A stretch of 43,273 nt of DNA from SMWC01 sp964466315 (GCA_964466315.1 CAYXNS010000020.1:1-43273), one strand, 5' to 3'. Shown: positions 8,702 through 16,965, counted from the first letter of the stretch. The notes: generated by a model not told the origin, from the sequence alone. Program-made: numbers and translations.

Positions 8702-9751
8702 ATGCGCAGACAGACCAGGATACGAGGTCATAGCCGAGTAACGCGGCATCCAGGTGCATTATTTTTCAGCGCCCTTTCTCTACTCGTCACCGTAACCGTG
8801 CCTGCTGCAGCGGCCCTCGCTCAGAGTGTTCGAGGCGAGGTCGTGACGCTGATCAGCCCGAATAGTGCGGGCGGTATGATGACTCGCTACGCGCGAATGA
8901 TTGCACCCTATATCGCCAAGCATTCGAGTGCCGCCGACGTACGCATTCGTGTCATGACGGGCGGTGGCGGCATTCGCGGCACCAACTTCGTTTGGTTCGC
9001 CGAACCGGATGGCCGAACCATCGCTTTCACCAGCATTCCCTCATTGATACTTGCCCAGCTCTCCGGCAGCGAGGCTGCACAGTTCGATGCTACCGAACTT
9101 GTGTATCTCGGGCGTGCTGCAACCGAACCGAGAGTACTTACGGTCGGCTCGACGTCGGAGATCATGTCGATCGAGGATGCGCAGAACCTGGATCGGCCGT
9201 TTATTTTTCCCTCCCAGGGGACAGACGAAGATTTCTATTCGATGGCTGTCTTGTCGGAAGCTCTCGGGATCGAACTTAAAGTAGTTAGCGGTTACAACGG
9301 TAACGCGGATACTGCGCTTGCTGTCATAAAGGGCGACGGCGACGGCCATATCACGGGCTGGTCGGCATCCATTGCGGTTATCGAAGCGGGCGATGAGCGA
9401 CCGATATTGACATTGAGTGCCGGCCGTTTCGAACCTTATCCGGATATTCCGACGGCAACGGAACTCGTCACCGGAGAATCGCGCGCTGCAGTTCAGGCGA
9501 TTGTGAATATGCTCGATATGCGCCGTGGCTTCTTCGGACCGCCGGGGATGGATCCAATCGCTACGGCAGAGTTGCGTACGGCGATCAGCGCGGCATTCTC
9601 CGATCCGGACTTGATAGCAGAATCTATAGCCGCGGGTCTGCCGTTACTCCCGTCGGATGGGCAGTCAGAACAGGCGAAGATCGATCAGATAACAGCTGCG
9701 AGCGAAAATATCGTGCCGATACTTCGCAGCGCGCTCAACGCGATCCGCTAG
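8702..9751 (+). CDS. tctC: TctC/Bug-type periplasmic substrate-binding protein of the first TTT system
   Basis: A 349-residue secreted receptor. The signal peptide has a long arginine-rich n-region, a hydrophobic core at about residues 20-38 and a likely cleavage after ALAQ. The body follows Bug proteins: VTLISPNSAGGMMTRYARMIAPYI, then VRVMTGGGGIRGTNFV, GRTIAFTSIPSLI and a C-terminal region with PPGMDPIATAELRTAI. GAGGGGAA lies just before the ATG. It binds the organic anion in the periplasm and hands it to TctAB. The gene ends in a CTAG that also encodes the stop of the convergent TctA-TctB fusion gene. Confidence 0.88.
   Translation: MRRQTRIRGHSRVTRHPGALFFSALSLLVTVTVPAAAALAQSVRGEVVTLISPNSAGGMMTRYARMIAPYIAKHSSAADVRIRVMTGGGGIRGTNFVWFAEPDGRTIAFTSIPSLILAQLSGSEAAQFDATELVYLGRAATEPRVLTVGSTSEIMSIEDAQNLDRPFIFPSQGTDEDFYSMAVLSEALGIELKVVSGYNGNADTALAVIKGDGDGHITGWSASIAVIEAGDERPILTLSAGRFEPYPDIPTATELVTGESRAAVQAIVNMLDMRRGFFGPPGMDPIATAELRTAISAAFSDPDLIAESIAAGLPLLPSDGQSEQAKIDQITAASENIVPILRSALNAIR
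9748..9751. other. Shared CTAG giving stop codons on both strands
   Basis: The palindrome CTAG supplies TAG at 9749-9751 for the plus-strand tctC and TAG (complement of 9748-9750) for the minus-strand TctA-TctB fusion. The two operons end on each other with no room for separate terminators. Confidence 0.9.
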
Positions 9752-11730
9752 CCGAAGATCAGTGACCGATGGAATAACAGGTTCATGAGTTCACCGTAAA
9801 ACGCCCAAATCAGGAGCGCGATTGCGGCCGCATAGGCCAGCGAGATCTGCCAGCGATACGAGCCCCAGCTCATGAGATACGCCGCAACGAACACGGGCAG
9901 CGCGATGAGCTGGCCGGCGACGTATGTCAGCCCGAACATCGCGAGCAGGAAACCCAGAAAGACGGCGCTGGCCGGCAACTCGGCCTTGCGGGCGGCCGTA
10001 CGCCAAGCCGCGCCGAGACTGGCTGCGTCCGAGACCGCCTGCCTCGATGCCATAAAGTCCTTGATCAGAGTCAGCGCGACGAGCGGTAGGCCCACTGTGA
10101 GAATAGCTTGCGGGAACTGCCCCGTTGCACGCTGCTCGAAGCCCTGTGTGATCCAGAATGCGACCAGGAAAACAGCGGCTATGCCGAGGGTGGTTAGCAG
10201 CGAGATCAACGGATTGATAGCTGCGCCCTCGCCGGCTTCCGAATGCTCCTTCGGCTTCGGCTTGATGATGCCGTATAGTGCAAGCAATACGGTGATCACG
10301 ATGAGCAGCTCGATGATGACGACGACCGGGCGCGTATAGAGCCAGGCATACAGACCGTAAATCTGCGTGCTGAGCTGGTAGTTGTTCTCCATGAGCACGC
10401 CGAGCACGAGAGCGAGGATCAGCGGTGGTCGCGGCCACCCACCTTGCTTCATGAGGTAGCCGACCGTTCCCATCGCAAGGGCAACCCACCAATCGCCAAT
10501 GGAGTTCGTCGCGATCCAAGTGCCCATGAGCAACACGGTCATGACGCCCGGCACGATCAGATGCCCGGGAAGAAACGCGAGCTTGTAGATGTGCCGCGCG
10601 AAGAACAGCAGCAAACCGGCAGCAATGACGTTCGCGATGGCGATCTCCCATACCATGCTGAATGTCAGCGGTAGATCGAACGTCAGCATATCCGGGCCGG
10701 GGCGCAAACCCTGGATCACGAGCGCACTGAGGAGGATCGCCGTACCGATGCTGCCCGGAATGCCGAACGCGACAGTCGGGATCAGTGCGCCGGCCTTGTG
10801 CGCATTGTTCGCAGTTTCCGGCGCGATGACGCCACGGATGTCACCGTTACCGAACTGCGACTTGTCCTTCGCACTCTGCACGGCATGACCGTAGGCGATC
10901 CAGTCGACGATCGTTGCGCCTAGGCCCGGCAACATACCCACATAGGTTCCGATCAGGGCGCTGCGAATCGTTAGCCAACGGTGAGTGAGCACGTCCTTCA
11001 TACCCTGCAATAGTCCCGCCTTTCCCGATTCCTCGGACGCCACCCGGGAGATCGAAGTGCCCTTGACCGCAAGCTCCATTAACTCGGGGATACCGAAGAG
11101 ACCGAGCACGATCGGAATCAGCGGAAGTCCGTCGAGCAGATAATCCACGCCGAAGTAAAAACGCGGCACACCGGTCGCATCCGCGTAGCCGACTGTCGTC
11201 AGCAGCAGGCCGAAGCACGCCACGGTGACGCCTTTGAGAAGGGAGCGACCGGAAAGCACGCCGACCATGGTCAGACCCAGCACGGAGAGCATGAAAAATT
11301 CCGGTACGCCGAAGGCGTTGATGAAAGGCAGAATGATGGGCAGTGAAGCTGCCAGCAGCAGGGCACCCACAACGCCACCGAACGCCGACACGGTGTAGGC
11401 GGCCCCGAACGCACGCGCGGCCTGGCCTCGCTTCGTCATTGGATACCCGTCCAGTATCGTCGCCTGGGACGCAACCGTCCCGGGAATTCCGAACATGATC
11501 GAAGAGATGCTGTCGGCTGTCGAGGTCACGGCGTACATGCCGAGCAGCAGCGCGAACGCGGGCGCGGTGTCCATGCCGAACGTGAACGGCAGCATGAGCG
11601 CTAGGCCGACCGCACCGCCGAGGCCCGGCACGGCGCCGATCCAAATGCCCATGAGTATGCCGAGCATGAGGTAGAGCGGTGAGGGCCAGCTGAAGGCGAT
11701 CGCGAGCCCCTCAAGCATGCTTTCGATCAT
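9748..11730 (-). CDS. Fused TctA-TctB permease of a second TTT system
   Basis: A 660-residue membrane protein. Residues 1 to about 490 are a full TctA: GAVPGLGGAVGLALMLP, FGIPGTVASQATILDGYPM, TKRGQAARAFGA, GMLPGLGATIVDW and AFGIPGSIGTAIL. After a hydrophilic linker (KPKPKEHSEAGEGAA, about 490-505) come some 160 residues with four helices, the size and pattern of TctB. The fusion makes a separate tctB unnecessary and none is found nearby. It is the last gene of the six-gene minus-strand operon and follows its TctC receptor gene with about 40 bases between them. The stop codon shares CTAG with the convergent tctC. Confidence 0.9.
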   Translation of the reverse strand: MIESMLEGLAIAFSWPSPLYLMLGILMGIWIGAVPGLGGAVGLALMLPFTFGMDTAPAFALLLGMYAVTSTADSISSIMFGIPGTVASQATILDGYPMTKRGQAARAFGAAYTVSAFGGVVGALLLAASLPIILPFINAFGVPEFFMLSVLGLTMVGVLSGRSLLKGVTVACFGLLLTTVGYADATGVPRFYFGVDYLLDGLPLIPIVLGLFGIPELMELAVKGTSISRVASEESGKAGLLQGMKDVLTHRWLTIRSALIGTYVGMLPGLGATIVDWIAYGHAVQSAKDKSQFGNGDIRGVIAPETANNAHKAGALIPTVAFGIPGSIGTAILLSALVIQGLRPGPDMLTFDLPLTFSMVWEIAIANVIAAGLLLFFARHIYKLAFLPGHLIVPGVMTVLLMGTWIATNSIGDWWVALAMGTVGYLMKQGGWPRPPLILALVLGVLMENNYQLSTQIYGLYAWLYTRPVVVIIELLIVITVLLALYGIIKPKPKEHSEAGEGAAINPLISLLTTLGIAAVFLVAFWITQGFEQRATGQFPQAILTVGLPLVALTLIKDFMASRQAVSDAASLGAAWRTAARKAELPASAVFLGFLLAMFGLTYVAGQLIALPVFVAAYLMSWGSYRWQISLAYAAAIALLIWAFYGELMNLLFHRSLIFG

Positions 11731-11770
11731 GCTGATCTAGTGTCGGCCTGGCCGGGCTAGGCGCTAACGA

Positions 11771-12847
11771 TCAACGAACTCGATCGATGTACTCGGCCAA
11801 GAATGCCGATACGTCGGGCGGCACGTCATAGAGGCTGCGCATGAGTTGGGTACCCTGCTCTGCATTGACTGGCGGCAGGACGAAACCGTACATCTTGTGG
11901 GCTTCTTCCTCGTAGGCCGGATCCTCGGTGACGGCTGCGAAGCTCTCCCGCAGGATCTCCACGGCCTGATCCGGCGTGTCGGGTGGCGCGATCGCAGCGT
12001 AGACGATGTCGTTCACGCGTGGCAGCACCCACCTGAGCATTTCGTATTCCCGCCCCGAGGGCGGCTCGCCCTTGAGCTGCTCGTAGAACTCCTCGAAGCT
12101 CGGTATGTCGGCGGCGACGTCGAGCGCGTAGGGCTGGCCGTCGCCGCCCGTACCGGGATTGTGCCAGAGTGGAATTGCGAGCCCCTCATCGACGAGCGTC
12201 GGTTCGATCGAGAAACGGTACTGGCCTAATGACGCAACCTGTATATCGATCTCGCCGCGGCGCGTGGCGTTGAAGATATCGGCGCCACCCTGGAAGCCCG
12301 TGACGTATTGATACTCGACGCCGAGTGCATCGAGCGCGAGACGACCGAGCAGATCCATGCGCGCGATCGGATTGTTGCCACCGAAGCGAAGATCCGTTGC
12401 CGACAGGAGTTCCTCGGCCGAGGACACCTTGTCGGTGAGCACATAGGCCATGTTCGGGCTCATGAGGCCACCAATGAACGGCATCTCGGAAAAGTCCGCG
12501 CGCAGGCCCGGCGTCTGCAACACGGCTTCGATACCGGTGGTTGGTGAGAACATGATGTGCGTGCCGTCGGCGTCTGCAATTTCTGCGCCGTAGTTGAACA
12601 CGCGTGCACCGCCACCGCCGGGCATATTACGAACAACGATCGTCGGCTCACCCGGAATTTTTTCCTGCCAGAACCGCGAGAACATACGCGCGGCGAGATC
12701 GCCGCCACTTCCGGGCGTGCGCCCGACATAGACCGCTATCGTTTTCCCATCGAAGTAATAATTTCCCTGGGCATACACGGCTCCGCCCAGCGGTATCAAA
12801 CAGAGGCAGGCGATCAATATCCAACAATGCTTCCAAGGTACAAACAT
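11771..12847 (-). CDS. TctC/Bug-type periplasmic substrate-binding protein of the second TTT system
   Basis: A 358-residue secreted receptor. The signal peptide is at residues 1-26 (core WILIACLCLIPLGGA, cleavage near VYAQG). The mature part has IAVYVGRTPGSGGDLAARMF, ARVFNYG, and GGNNPIARMDLLGRLALDALG, typical of the Bug/TctC family, and ends in a helical tail. The family's usual aspartate-containing substrate loop is not obvious. The gene precedes the fused TctAB permease and follows the D-2-hydroxyacid dehydrogenase gene by 26 bases. It is clearly diverged from the receptor at 8702, so the two systems probably differ in affinity or substrate. Confidence 0.88.
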   Translation of the reverse strand: MFVPWKHCWILIACLCLIPLGGAVYAQGNYYFDGKTIAVYVGRTPGSGGDLAARMFSRFWQEKIPGEPTIVVRNMPGGGGARVFNYGAEIADADGTHIMFSPTTGIEAVLQTPGLRADFSEMPFIGGLMSPNMAYVLTDKVSSAEELLSATDLRFGGNNPIARMDLLGRLALDALGVEYQYVTGFQGGADIFNATRRGEIDIQVASLGQYRFSIEPTLVDEGLAIPLWHNPGTGGDGQPYALDVAADIPSFEEFYEQLKGEPPSGREYEMLRWVLPRVNDIVYAAIAPPDTPDQAVEILRESFAAVTEDPAYEEEAHKMYGFVLPPVNAEQGTQLMRSLYDVPPDVSAFLAEYIDRVR

Positions 12848-12873
12848 TTAGGGCAGCTCCTAACGATGCAAAT

Positions 12874-13860
12874 CTAATATACCCGGTTTAAGGGTGCCTC
12901 GCCGTGCTCGAGCACGCGAACGACATTCTCCCAAGCGGAGCGGAACAAATTCGCCCATGCCTGGCGCGTAACTCCGGCGATGTGCGGTGTAAGCAGGACG
13001 CGTCGGGCTGTCTCTGCATTCAGAGCCAGCAAGGGGTGATTCACAGGAGGCGGTTCGTCTGCGTAGACATCGATTGCAGCACCGCCCAGAAGTCCAGACG
13101 TTAGACGTGCGGCCAGTGCCTCTTCGTCGACGATTCCTCCTCGCGCGGCATTAATGAGAACGGCTTCGGGTTTCATGAGTGCGAGTTCCTCGAGACCGAT
13201 GAGGTTTTCCGTAGATTCGACTAACGGAAGATGCAGTGTGACGATATCGGCTCGTTGCAGGAGTTCTGGCAAAGAGAGCGCCTGTGCGCCGATCCGTTTT
13301 GAGGCGGGTGAGTCCCCGATGACGGGGTCGTAATAGACGATTCGGCAGCCCATGCGCAAGAATACATCGGCAACCGCAGTGCCGATCGTTCCGAGCCCGA
13401 CGACCCCGACTACGAGCTCACCGAGACCAGGTAGCGAAGCTTCAATCATCTGGGTCCGAATCTCGACGTAGTTTCCTTCACAAATCTCGGCGTTGGCCCA
13501 GGTAATACGCCGCAACAGCGTGAGTGCGCAGCCGACAGCGTACTCTGCAACGGCGGTATTCGATCCCCCAGCGACGTTCGCTACGGCAATGTCGAGCCGC
13601 TTCATGGTGGGCTCGTCGAGACGATCCACACCGGCGCCCGTAACTTGCACGAGCCGAATTCGGCTGTTGTCGAACAAAGCAGGCTCGAGATTCGGCCCGA
13701 CTGCCGGTATGACCAATGCCCTCGCCAGTGTCATCGGGCTGGCCAGTCCCGGGTCGTCTGGATGCAGGTAAGCGATCGTCAGTGATGCCGGTGGTACGAC
13801 ACCGACATCAAGAAAGTCCGCTTCCGGGCGAAGGCAGACGACATCGTAGGTCACCGGCAA
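12874..13860 (-). CDS. D-isomer-specific 2-hydroxyacid dehydrogenase (SlcC-like candidate)
   Basis: A 328-residue NAD(P)-dependent dehydrogenase. The Rossmann motif VGVVGLGTIGTAVADVF is near residue 155. The catalytic residues are visible: Arg in INAARGGIVDEEAL, Glu in DVYADEPP and His in LLTPHIAGVT. It would interconvert a 2-hydroxy acid and its 2-oxo acid in the cytoplasm. The TTG start at 13860 has AAGGA 8 bases upstream; GTG 13854 is an alternative with GGAG. Lying in an operon with a TTT carrier and near a SuyAB-like lyase, it is a candidate for (S)-sulfolactate dehydrogenase. Family membership is firm but the substrate is not. Confidence 0.87.
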   Translation of the reverse strand: MPVTYDVVCLRPEADFLDVGVVPPASLTIAYLHPDDPGLASPMTLARALVIPAVGPNLEPALFDNSRIRLVQVTGAGVDRLDEPTMKRLDIAVANVAGGSNTAVAEYAVGCALTLLRRITWANAEICEGNYVEIRTQMIEASLPGLGELVVGVVGLGTIGTAVADVFLRMGCRIVYYDPVIGDSPASKRIGAQALSLPELLQRADIVTLHLPLVESTENLIGLEELALMKPEAVLINAARGGIVDEEALAARLTSGLLGGAAIDVYADEPPPVNHPLLALNAETARRVLLTPHIAGVTRQAWANLFRSAWENVVRVLEHGEAPLNRVY

Positions 13861-13885
13861 ACTCCAATTCCTTCGTGGTAGAGCA

Positions 13886-14245
13886 TTAGCGGTGAGCGCG
13901 TAGATCGCTAACCGGAAAGAAACACAGCAGAGCGAGCGGGGTATCGCCGGTGTTTCGCGTAACGTGCAACTCGCCTGGAGGAACGAGGACGGTATCGCCC
14001 GGGACTAGTTCACTTTCACCGTCAGCCGTGCAGAACATGCCATGTCCGGATAAGACATGTATGCATTCCTCGCAGTCGTTGTGCGTGTGAGGTCGCCGGA
14101 GTCCCTCATCGGCAGCGGGAACGGGTATCTCGACATACCTCAGCGTAACGGCTTCGGCGCCTTCATTCGCCGAGAATATCTCCAGAGACGTTCTTCCGGC
14201 GAGGCCGAGATTGCGGGCCTCATCGAGTCTAACTATACGCACCAC
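13886..14245 (-). CDS. Small cupin-domain protein
   Basis: A 119-residue single cupin. Motif 1 is HTHNDCEECIHVLSGHG, with two His and a Glu as likely metal ligands. Motif 2 is PGDTVLVPPGELHVTRN, with the fourth His. The start is the first of two consecutive GTG codons (14245), preceded by GGAG. Single cupins in catabolic operons act as isomerases, dioxygenases or ligand sensors; nothing here singles out one of these. The protein lies between the creatininase-like and dehydrogenase genes with short gaps, so it is expected to act in the same pathway, for instance on a sugar-acid-like or 2-oxo acid intermediate. Confidence 0.82.
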   Translation of the reverse strand: MVRIVRLDEARNLGLAGRTSLEIFSANEGAEAVTLRYVEIPVPAADEGLRRPHTHNDCEECIHVLSGHGMFCTADGESELVPGDTVLVPPGELHVTRNTGDTPLALLCFFPVSDLRAHR

Positions 14246-14276
14246 CGGAATTCTCCCCTATCGCGACGCGGCTCGC

Positions 14277-15086
14277 TTAACCCGCCTCCTGCAGGTGGCG
14301 AACCTCCGCGACGCCGCCCTGCACGGTCTCAAGTTGGCGAAAAATCTCCCCCGCCTCCGCGGCTATTGCGGCAGCCACGTCGGCGAGCATTTTCTGCGCT
14401 TTCTCGACTGTCGCGTGCTCGGGGCTCCCGTACCAGCCCGTAGCGGCTATGGTACGAATGTCGGAGAGTACGGGTTGAAACGTCAGCGTACGCCGGAGCT
14501 TATCCATCTTCCGACCGTGTTCCCGATCGGATGAGTAGTCGATGCGATCCAGATGGACGAGCTCCGGTCGGTGCGCCAGTATCGCAAGTGCTTCGATCTC
14601 ACCGCCGTGTGTCAATCCACCACACTCGTGGCCGTAGAGATCCGCGGCGATGTAGCAGGCCTGAACGGTCAACACGGTCATACCGTGATCGCGGTGGAGC
14701 TTGTCTGCCGCTATGGCAAGCGATGGAACGTTGCCTTCGTGCCAATTGAGAATCAGGAGTTGCTTCGCGCCATGTTGAGCCGTTGAGACGCAGGTTTCTT
14801 CGACCACGCGGATATAGGTCTCCGGCGTCAGCGTCAGTGTGCCCTCGAACGGCATGTGCATTGGCGTTACTCCCAATGGCCCGCCTGGCAGCACCAAGCC
14901 GTCCATCTCCTCCGCTACGGCGTGTCCAATAACGTTCGCCGCGTAGATATCCGTTCCCGTCGGCAGATGCGGTCCGTGCTGCTCGACGCTGCCGGCAGGA
15001 AGAATGACCAGAGGATTTTTTTGCAACTGAGCTGCTACCTCGGGTTGTGTCAGGTCAATGAAGTATCGACTCGGTATCTGATTCAT
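14277..15086 (-). CDS. Creatininase-fold metal-dependent amidohydrolase
   Basis: A 269-residue protein of the creatininase/MftE family. Metal-binding motifs are present: VILPAGSVEQHGPHLPTGTD (Glu, His and Asp ligands, residues about 28-47), the central NWHEGN, and GGLTHGGEIEAL with a His and Glu. Members cleave cyclic amides, formamides or peptides, or open lactones and lactams. The ATG at 15086 follows GAGGAAA at good spacing. It is the second gene of the minus-strand operon headed by the Gfo/Idh gene. Its substrate is not recognisable. Such proteins are common in TTT-linked catabolic operons. Confidence 0.87.
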   Translation of the reverse strand: MNQIPSRYFIDLTQPEVAAQLQKNPLVILPAGSVEQHGPHLPTGTDIYAANVIGHAVAEEMDGLVLPGGPLGVTPMHMPFEGTLTLTPETYIRVVEETCVSTAQHGAKQLLILNWHEGNVPSLAIAADKLHRDHGMTVLTVQACYIAADLYGHECGGLTHGGEIEALAILAHRPELVHLDRIDYSSDREHGRKMDKLRRTLTFQPVLSDIRTIAATGWYGSPEHATVEKAQKMLADVAAAIAAEAGEIFRQLETVQGGVAEVRHLQEAG

Positions 15087-15098
15087 GTTCGCGTTTCC

Positions 15099-16175
15099 TC
15101 AAGCCGCGGTGAGCTTCGCCCGGGAATCTTCGAGTACGTCTTTCAGCGCGACGCATTGGCCGTTTCTCTCAACGGAGCGAAGCGCCGCGTTGACGACTGC
15201 GAGCGCGATATTGCCGCTATGCGCGCTGAGTTCGCACGGCGAATCGTTCACGCATACTTCGGCGAACATCTCGAGTTCGTCCTGGAACATATCCCCTTCA
15301 GGAATCTCGAGCACTTCTCGTTTATTAAAACCGTCTTTGCCGCGTTGAATATAAAGCATCGACGTCTCATGAAGCCGGTCCGGGGTATCCCAGGTGCTGA
15401 AGTCGAGTTCGAAGTGCATAAGGCCTTTCTGACCGAAGACGCGAATCGAGTAGATGCCCGGTGAAGTCCAGCTCGATCCGACGTAGCCGATCTTACCGTC
15501 GGCGAATTTCAACAACGTCATCGACTGATCGTCTACCTCCGCCCCGACCGGGGACAGCTTGGATGCCATCGACGATACTTCCGAGATTTCACCGCCGAGA
15601 TAATGGATGGAGTCGAACTGGTGAATAGCGAGTTGCGACAGCGGTCCGCCGGGTGCCTTGTCGCGGTACCAGCGCCACGTGTCAGGCGTGATCTCCAACG
15701 CGCGTTCGTTGGAGAAGTTGGCCTCGATAAACACGACGCGCCCGAGATCACCGCGATCCATGGCCGCCTTGATCAAACGCGTCCCTTTCAGGAGTCGCGC
15801 GCTATGACCGACCATGACGTGAATCCCGTAGCGGCGCTGTAGACCCTCGATCTCGAGTCCGGCCTCGAGTGTGTTGGCAATCGGCTTTTCCGTATAGACG
15901 TGCTTACCGGCCTGCGCCACCGCCTCCGCGACGGGCAGATGCTGCTCGTTTGGGACCGTAAGAATGACGCCCTTGATCTCCGGGTCCACAAGAAGCGTCT
16001 CCAGATCCGGAGAGCTCGGGATATCGAATTCGCGTTGAAAAGCCTCTCGTTTTTCTTCCGAACGGCTGTAGCCGGCCACGATCTGGAGCTTCTCGGATTT
16101 CGAGGCCGCACGGGTCAGGACCCGGGCCCAGCGACCGAGGCCGATGATGCCGATTTTTACCGCGTTCGGGTTCAT
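15099..16175 (-). CDS. Gfo/Idh/MocA family NAD(P)-dependent oxidoreductase
   Basis: A 358-residue protein. The N-terminal dinucleotide-binding motif is IGIIGLGRWARVL (about residues 8-20). The family EKP motif, YTEKPIANTLEAG, lies near residue 95. A C-terminal alpha/beta dimerisation domain contains the usual GGPLSQLAIHQFDSIHYLGG segment with a probable catalytic His. It normally oxidises or reduces a sugar, polyol or hydroxy acid. It is the first gene of the six-gene minus operon, and AGAAGG lies 8 bases before the ATG. Its promoter region is shared with the divergent GntR gene, which fits control by that regulator. Substrate unknown. Confidence 0.9.
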   Translation of the reverse strand: MNPNAVKIGIIGLGRWARVLTRAASKSEKLQIVAGYSRSEEKREAFQREFDIPSSPDLETLLVDPEIKGVILTVPNEQHLPVAEAVAQAGKHVYTEKPIANTLEAGLEIEGLQRRYGIHVMVGHSARLLKGTRLIKAAMDRGDLGRVVFIEANFSNERALEITPDTWRWYRDKAPGGPLSQLAIHQFDSIHYLGGEISEVSSMASKLSPVGAEVDDQSMTLLKFADGKIGYVGSSWTSPGIYSIRVFGQKGLMHFELDFSTWDTPDRLHETSMLYIQRGKDGFNKREVLEIPEGDMFQDELEMFAEVCVNDSPCELSAHSGNIALAVVNAALRSVERNGQCVALKDVLEDSRAKLTAA

Positions 16176-16210
16176 TACAGGGCCTTCTGTGTATGGGGTT
16201 ACCTGGGACC

Positions 16211-16236
16211 GTAATATGGTATTACAATGCTGTAAT
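16211..16236. promoter_or_regulatory. Putative GntR operator pair between the Gfo/Idh and GntR genes
   Basis: Two overlapping palindromes fill the bases just before the GntR start: GTAATA-TGG-TATTAC (16211-16225, perfect 6-bp arms) and ATTACA-ATGC-TGTAAT (16221-16236, perfect 6-bp arms). TACAAT lies within the second (16223-16228) and would place a start site next to the ATG at 16237. Centres are about 10.5 bases apart. A related pair stands at 4608-4634. Position and symmetry suggest autoregulation plus control of the divergent operon. Confidence 0.62.
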
Positions 16237-16965
16237 ATGAGCCAGCCCGCCCTTATGAAGGTCCAAAAAACGGCCGCGTCCTTGCGTCAGCAGGTGCTCG
16301 AGGGCCTGCGTAACGCCATCGTCTCCGGCGAGCTGCCGCCCGGCAAACGCCTGACCGAGCGCGAACTCATCGAGGTCATGGACGTCTCGCGTACCGTAAT
16401 TCGGGAGGCGTTGCGGCAGCTCGAGGCCGAGCACTTGATCGAGGTCATCCCGAACAAGGGTCCGGTCGTGAGAGCGCTGACCGGAGAGGAAGCCGAAGAT
16501 CTTTACCGAATCCGCGCGGTCCTATACGGATTAGCCGCCAAAATCTTCGTGGAACAGGCCGATGACGAACGCCTCGCTGAACTCGAAGATGCGTTTAACG
16601 CCGTCGTCGCGGCCTACGATAGCGGCGATGCCGTGCAGGTTCTAGAAACCAAGACTCGATTCTATGAAGTTCTCTACGAAGGAACACAGAGCGAGACGTT
16701 GACATCGATGCTGGCGACTTTACACGCACGGATCTGGCAGTGGCGCTCGCTCGGATTGACGCATCCGAAGCGCTCCGATACACGGTCCCGCGAGAGCGTC
16801 GCGAACCTTCGCGCAATCGTCGCCGCCGCGGAAAGCAAAGATACCGAAGCCGCGGAACAAGCCACACGCCAGGAAGCTAACGAGGCGGCTCGGGAAGTCA
16901 TGCGGTTGCTGGCGACCGATGACGGTCGCGATATTCACAGTACAAACAGGAGGAACGACCCGTGA
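16237..16965 (+). CDS. GntR-family regulator, FadR/FCD subfamily
   Basis: A 242-residue regulator. The N-terminal winged helix is clear: RNAIVSGELPPGKRLTERELIEVMDVSRTV-type sequence with the recognition helix SRTVIREALRQLEAE and the wing IEVIPNKGPVV. An all-helical FCD effector domain follows from about residue 85 (DLYRIRAVLYGLAAKIF). The histidines that usually bind metal in FCD domains are replaced: the usual F-H is FY in TRFYEVLYEG, and the later His positions carry Asn or Glu (VANLRAI, QEANEAA). Effector binding may thus be metal-free. The ATG at 16237 abuts the operator and has no Shine-Dalgarno sequence; ATG 16255 is an alternative. The gene overlaps the SuyA-like gene (GTGA). Confidence 0.9.
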   Translation: MSQPALMKVQKTAASLRQQVLEGLRNAIVSGELPPGKRLTERELIEVMDVSRTVIREALRQLEAEHLIEVIPNKGPVVRALTGEEAEDLYRIRAVLYGLAAKIFVEQADDERLAELEDAFNAVVAAYDSGDAVQVLETKTRFYEVLYEGTQSETLTSMLATLHARIWQWRSLGLTHPKRSDTRSRESVANLRAIVAAAESKDTEAAEQATRQEANEAAREVMRLLATDDGRDIHSTNRRNDP

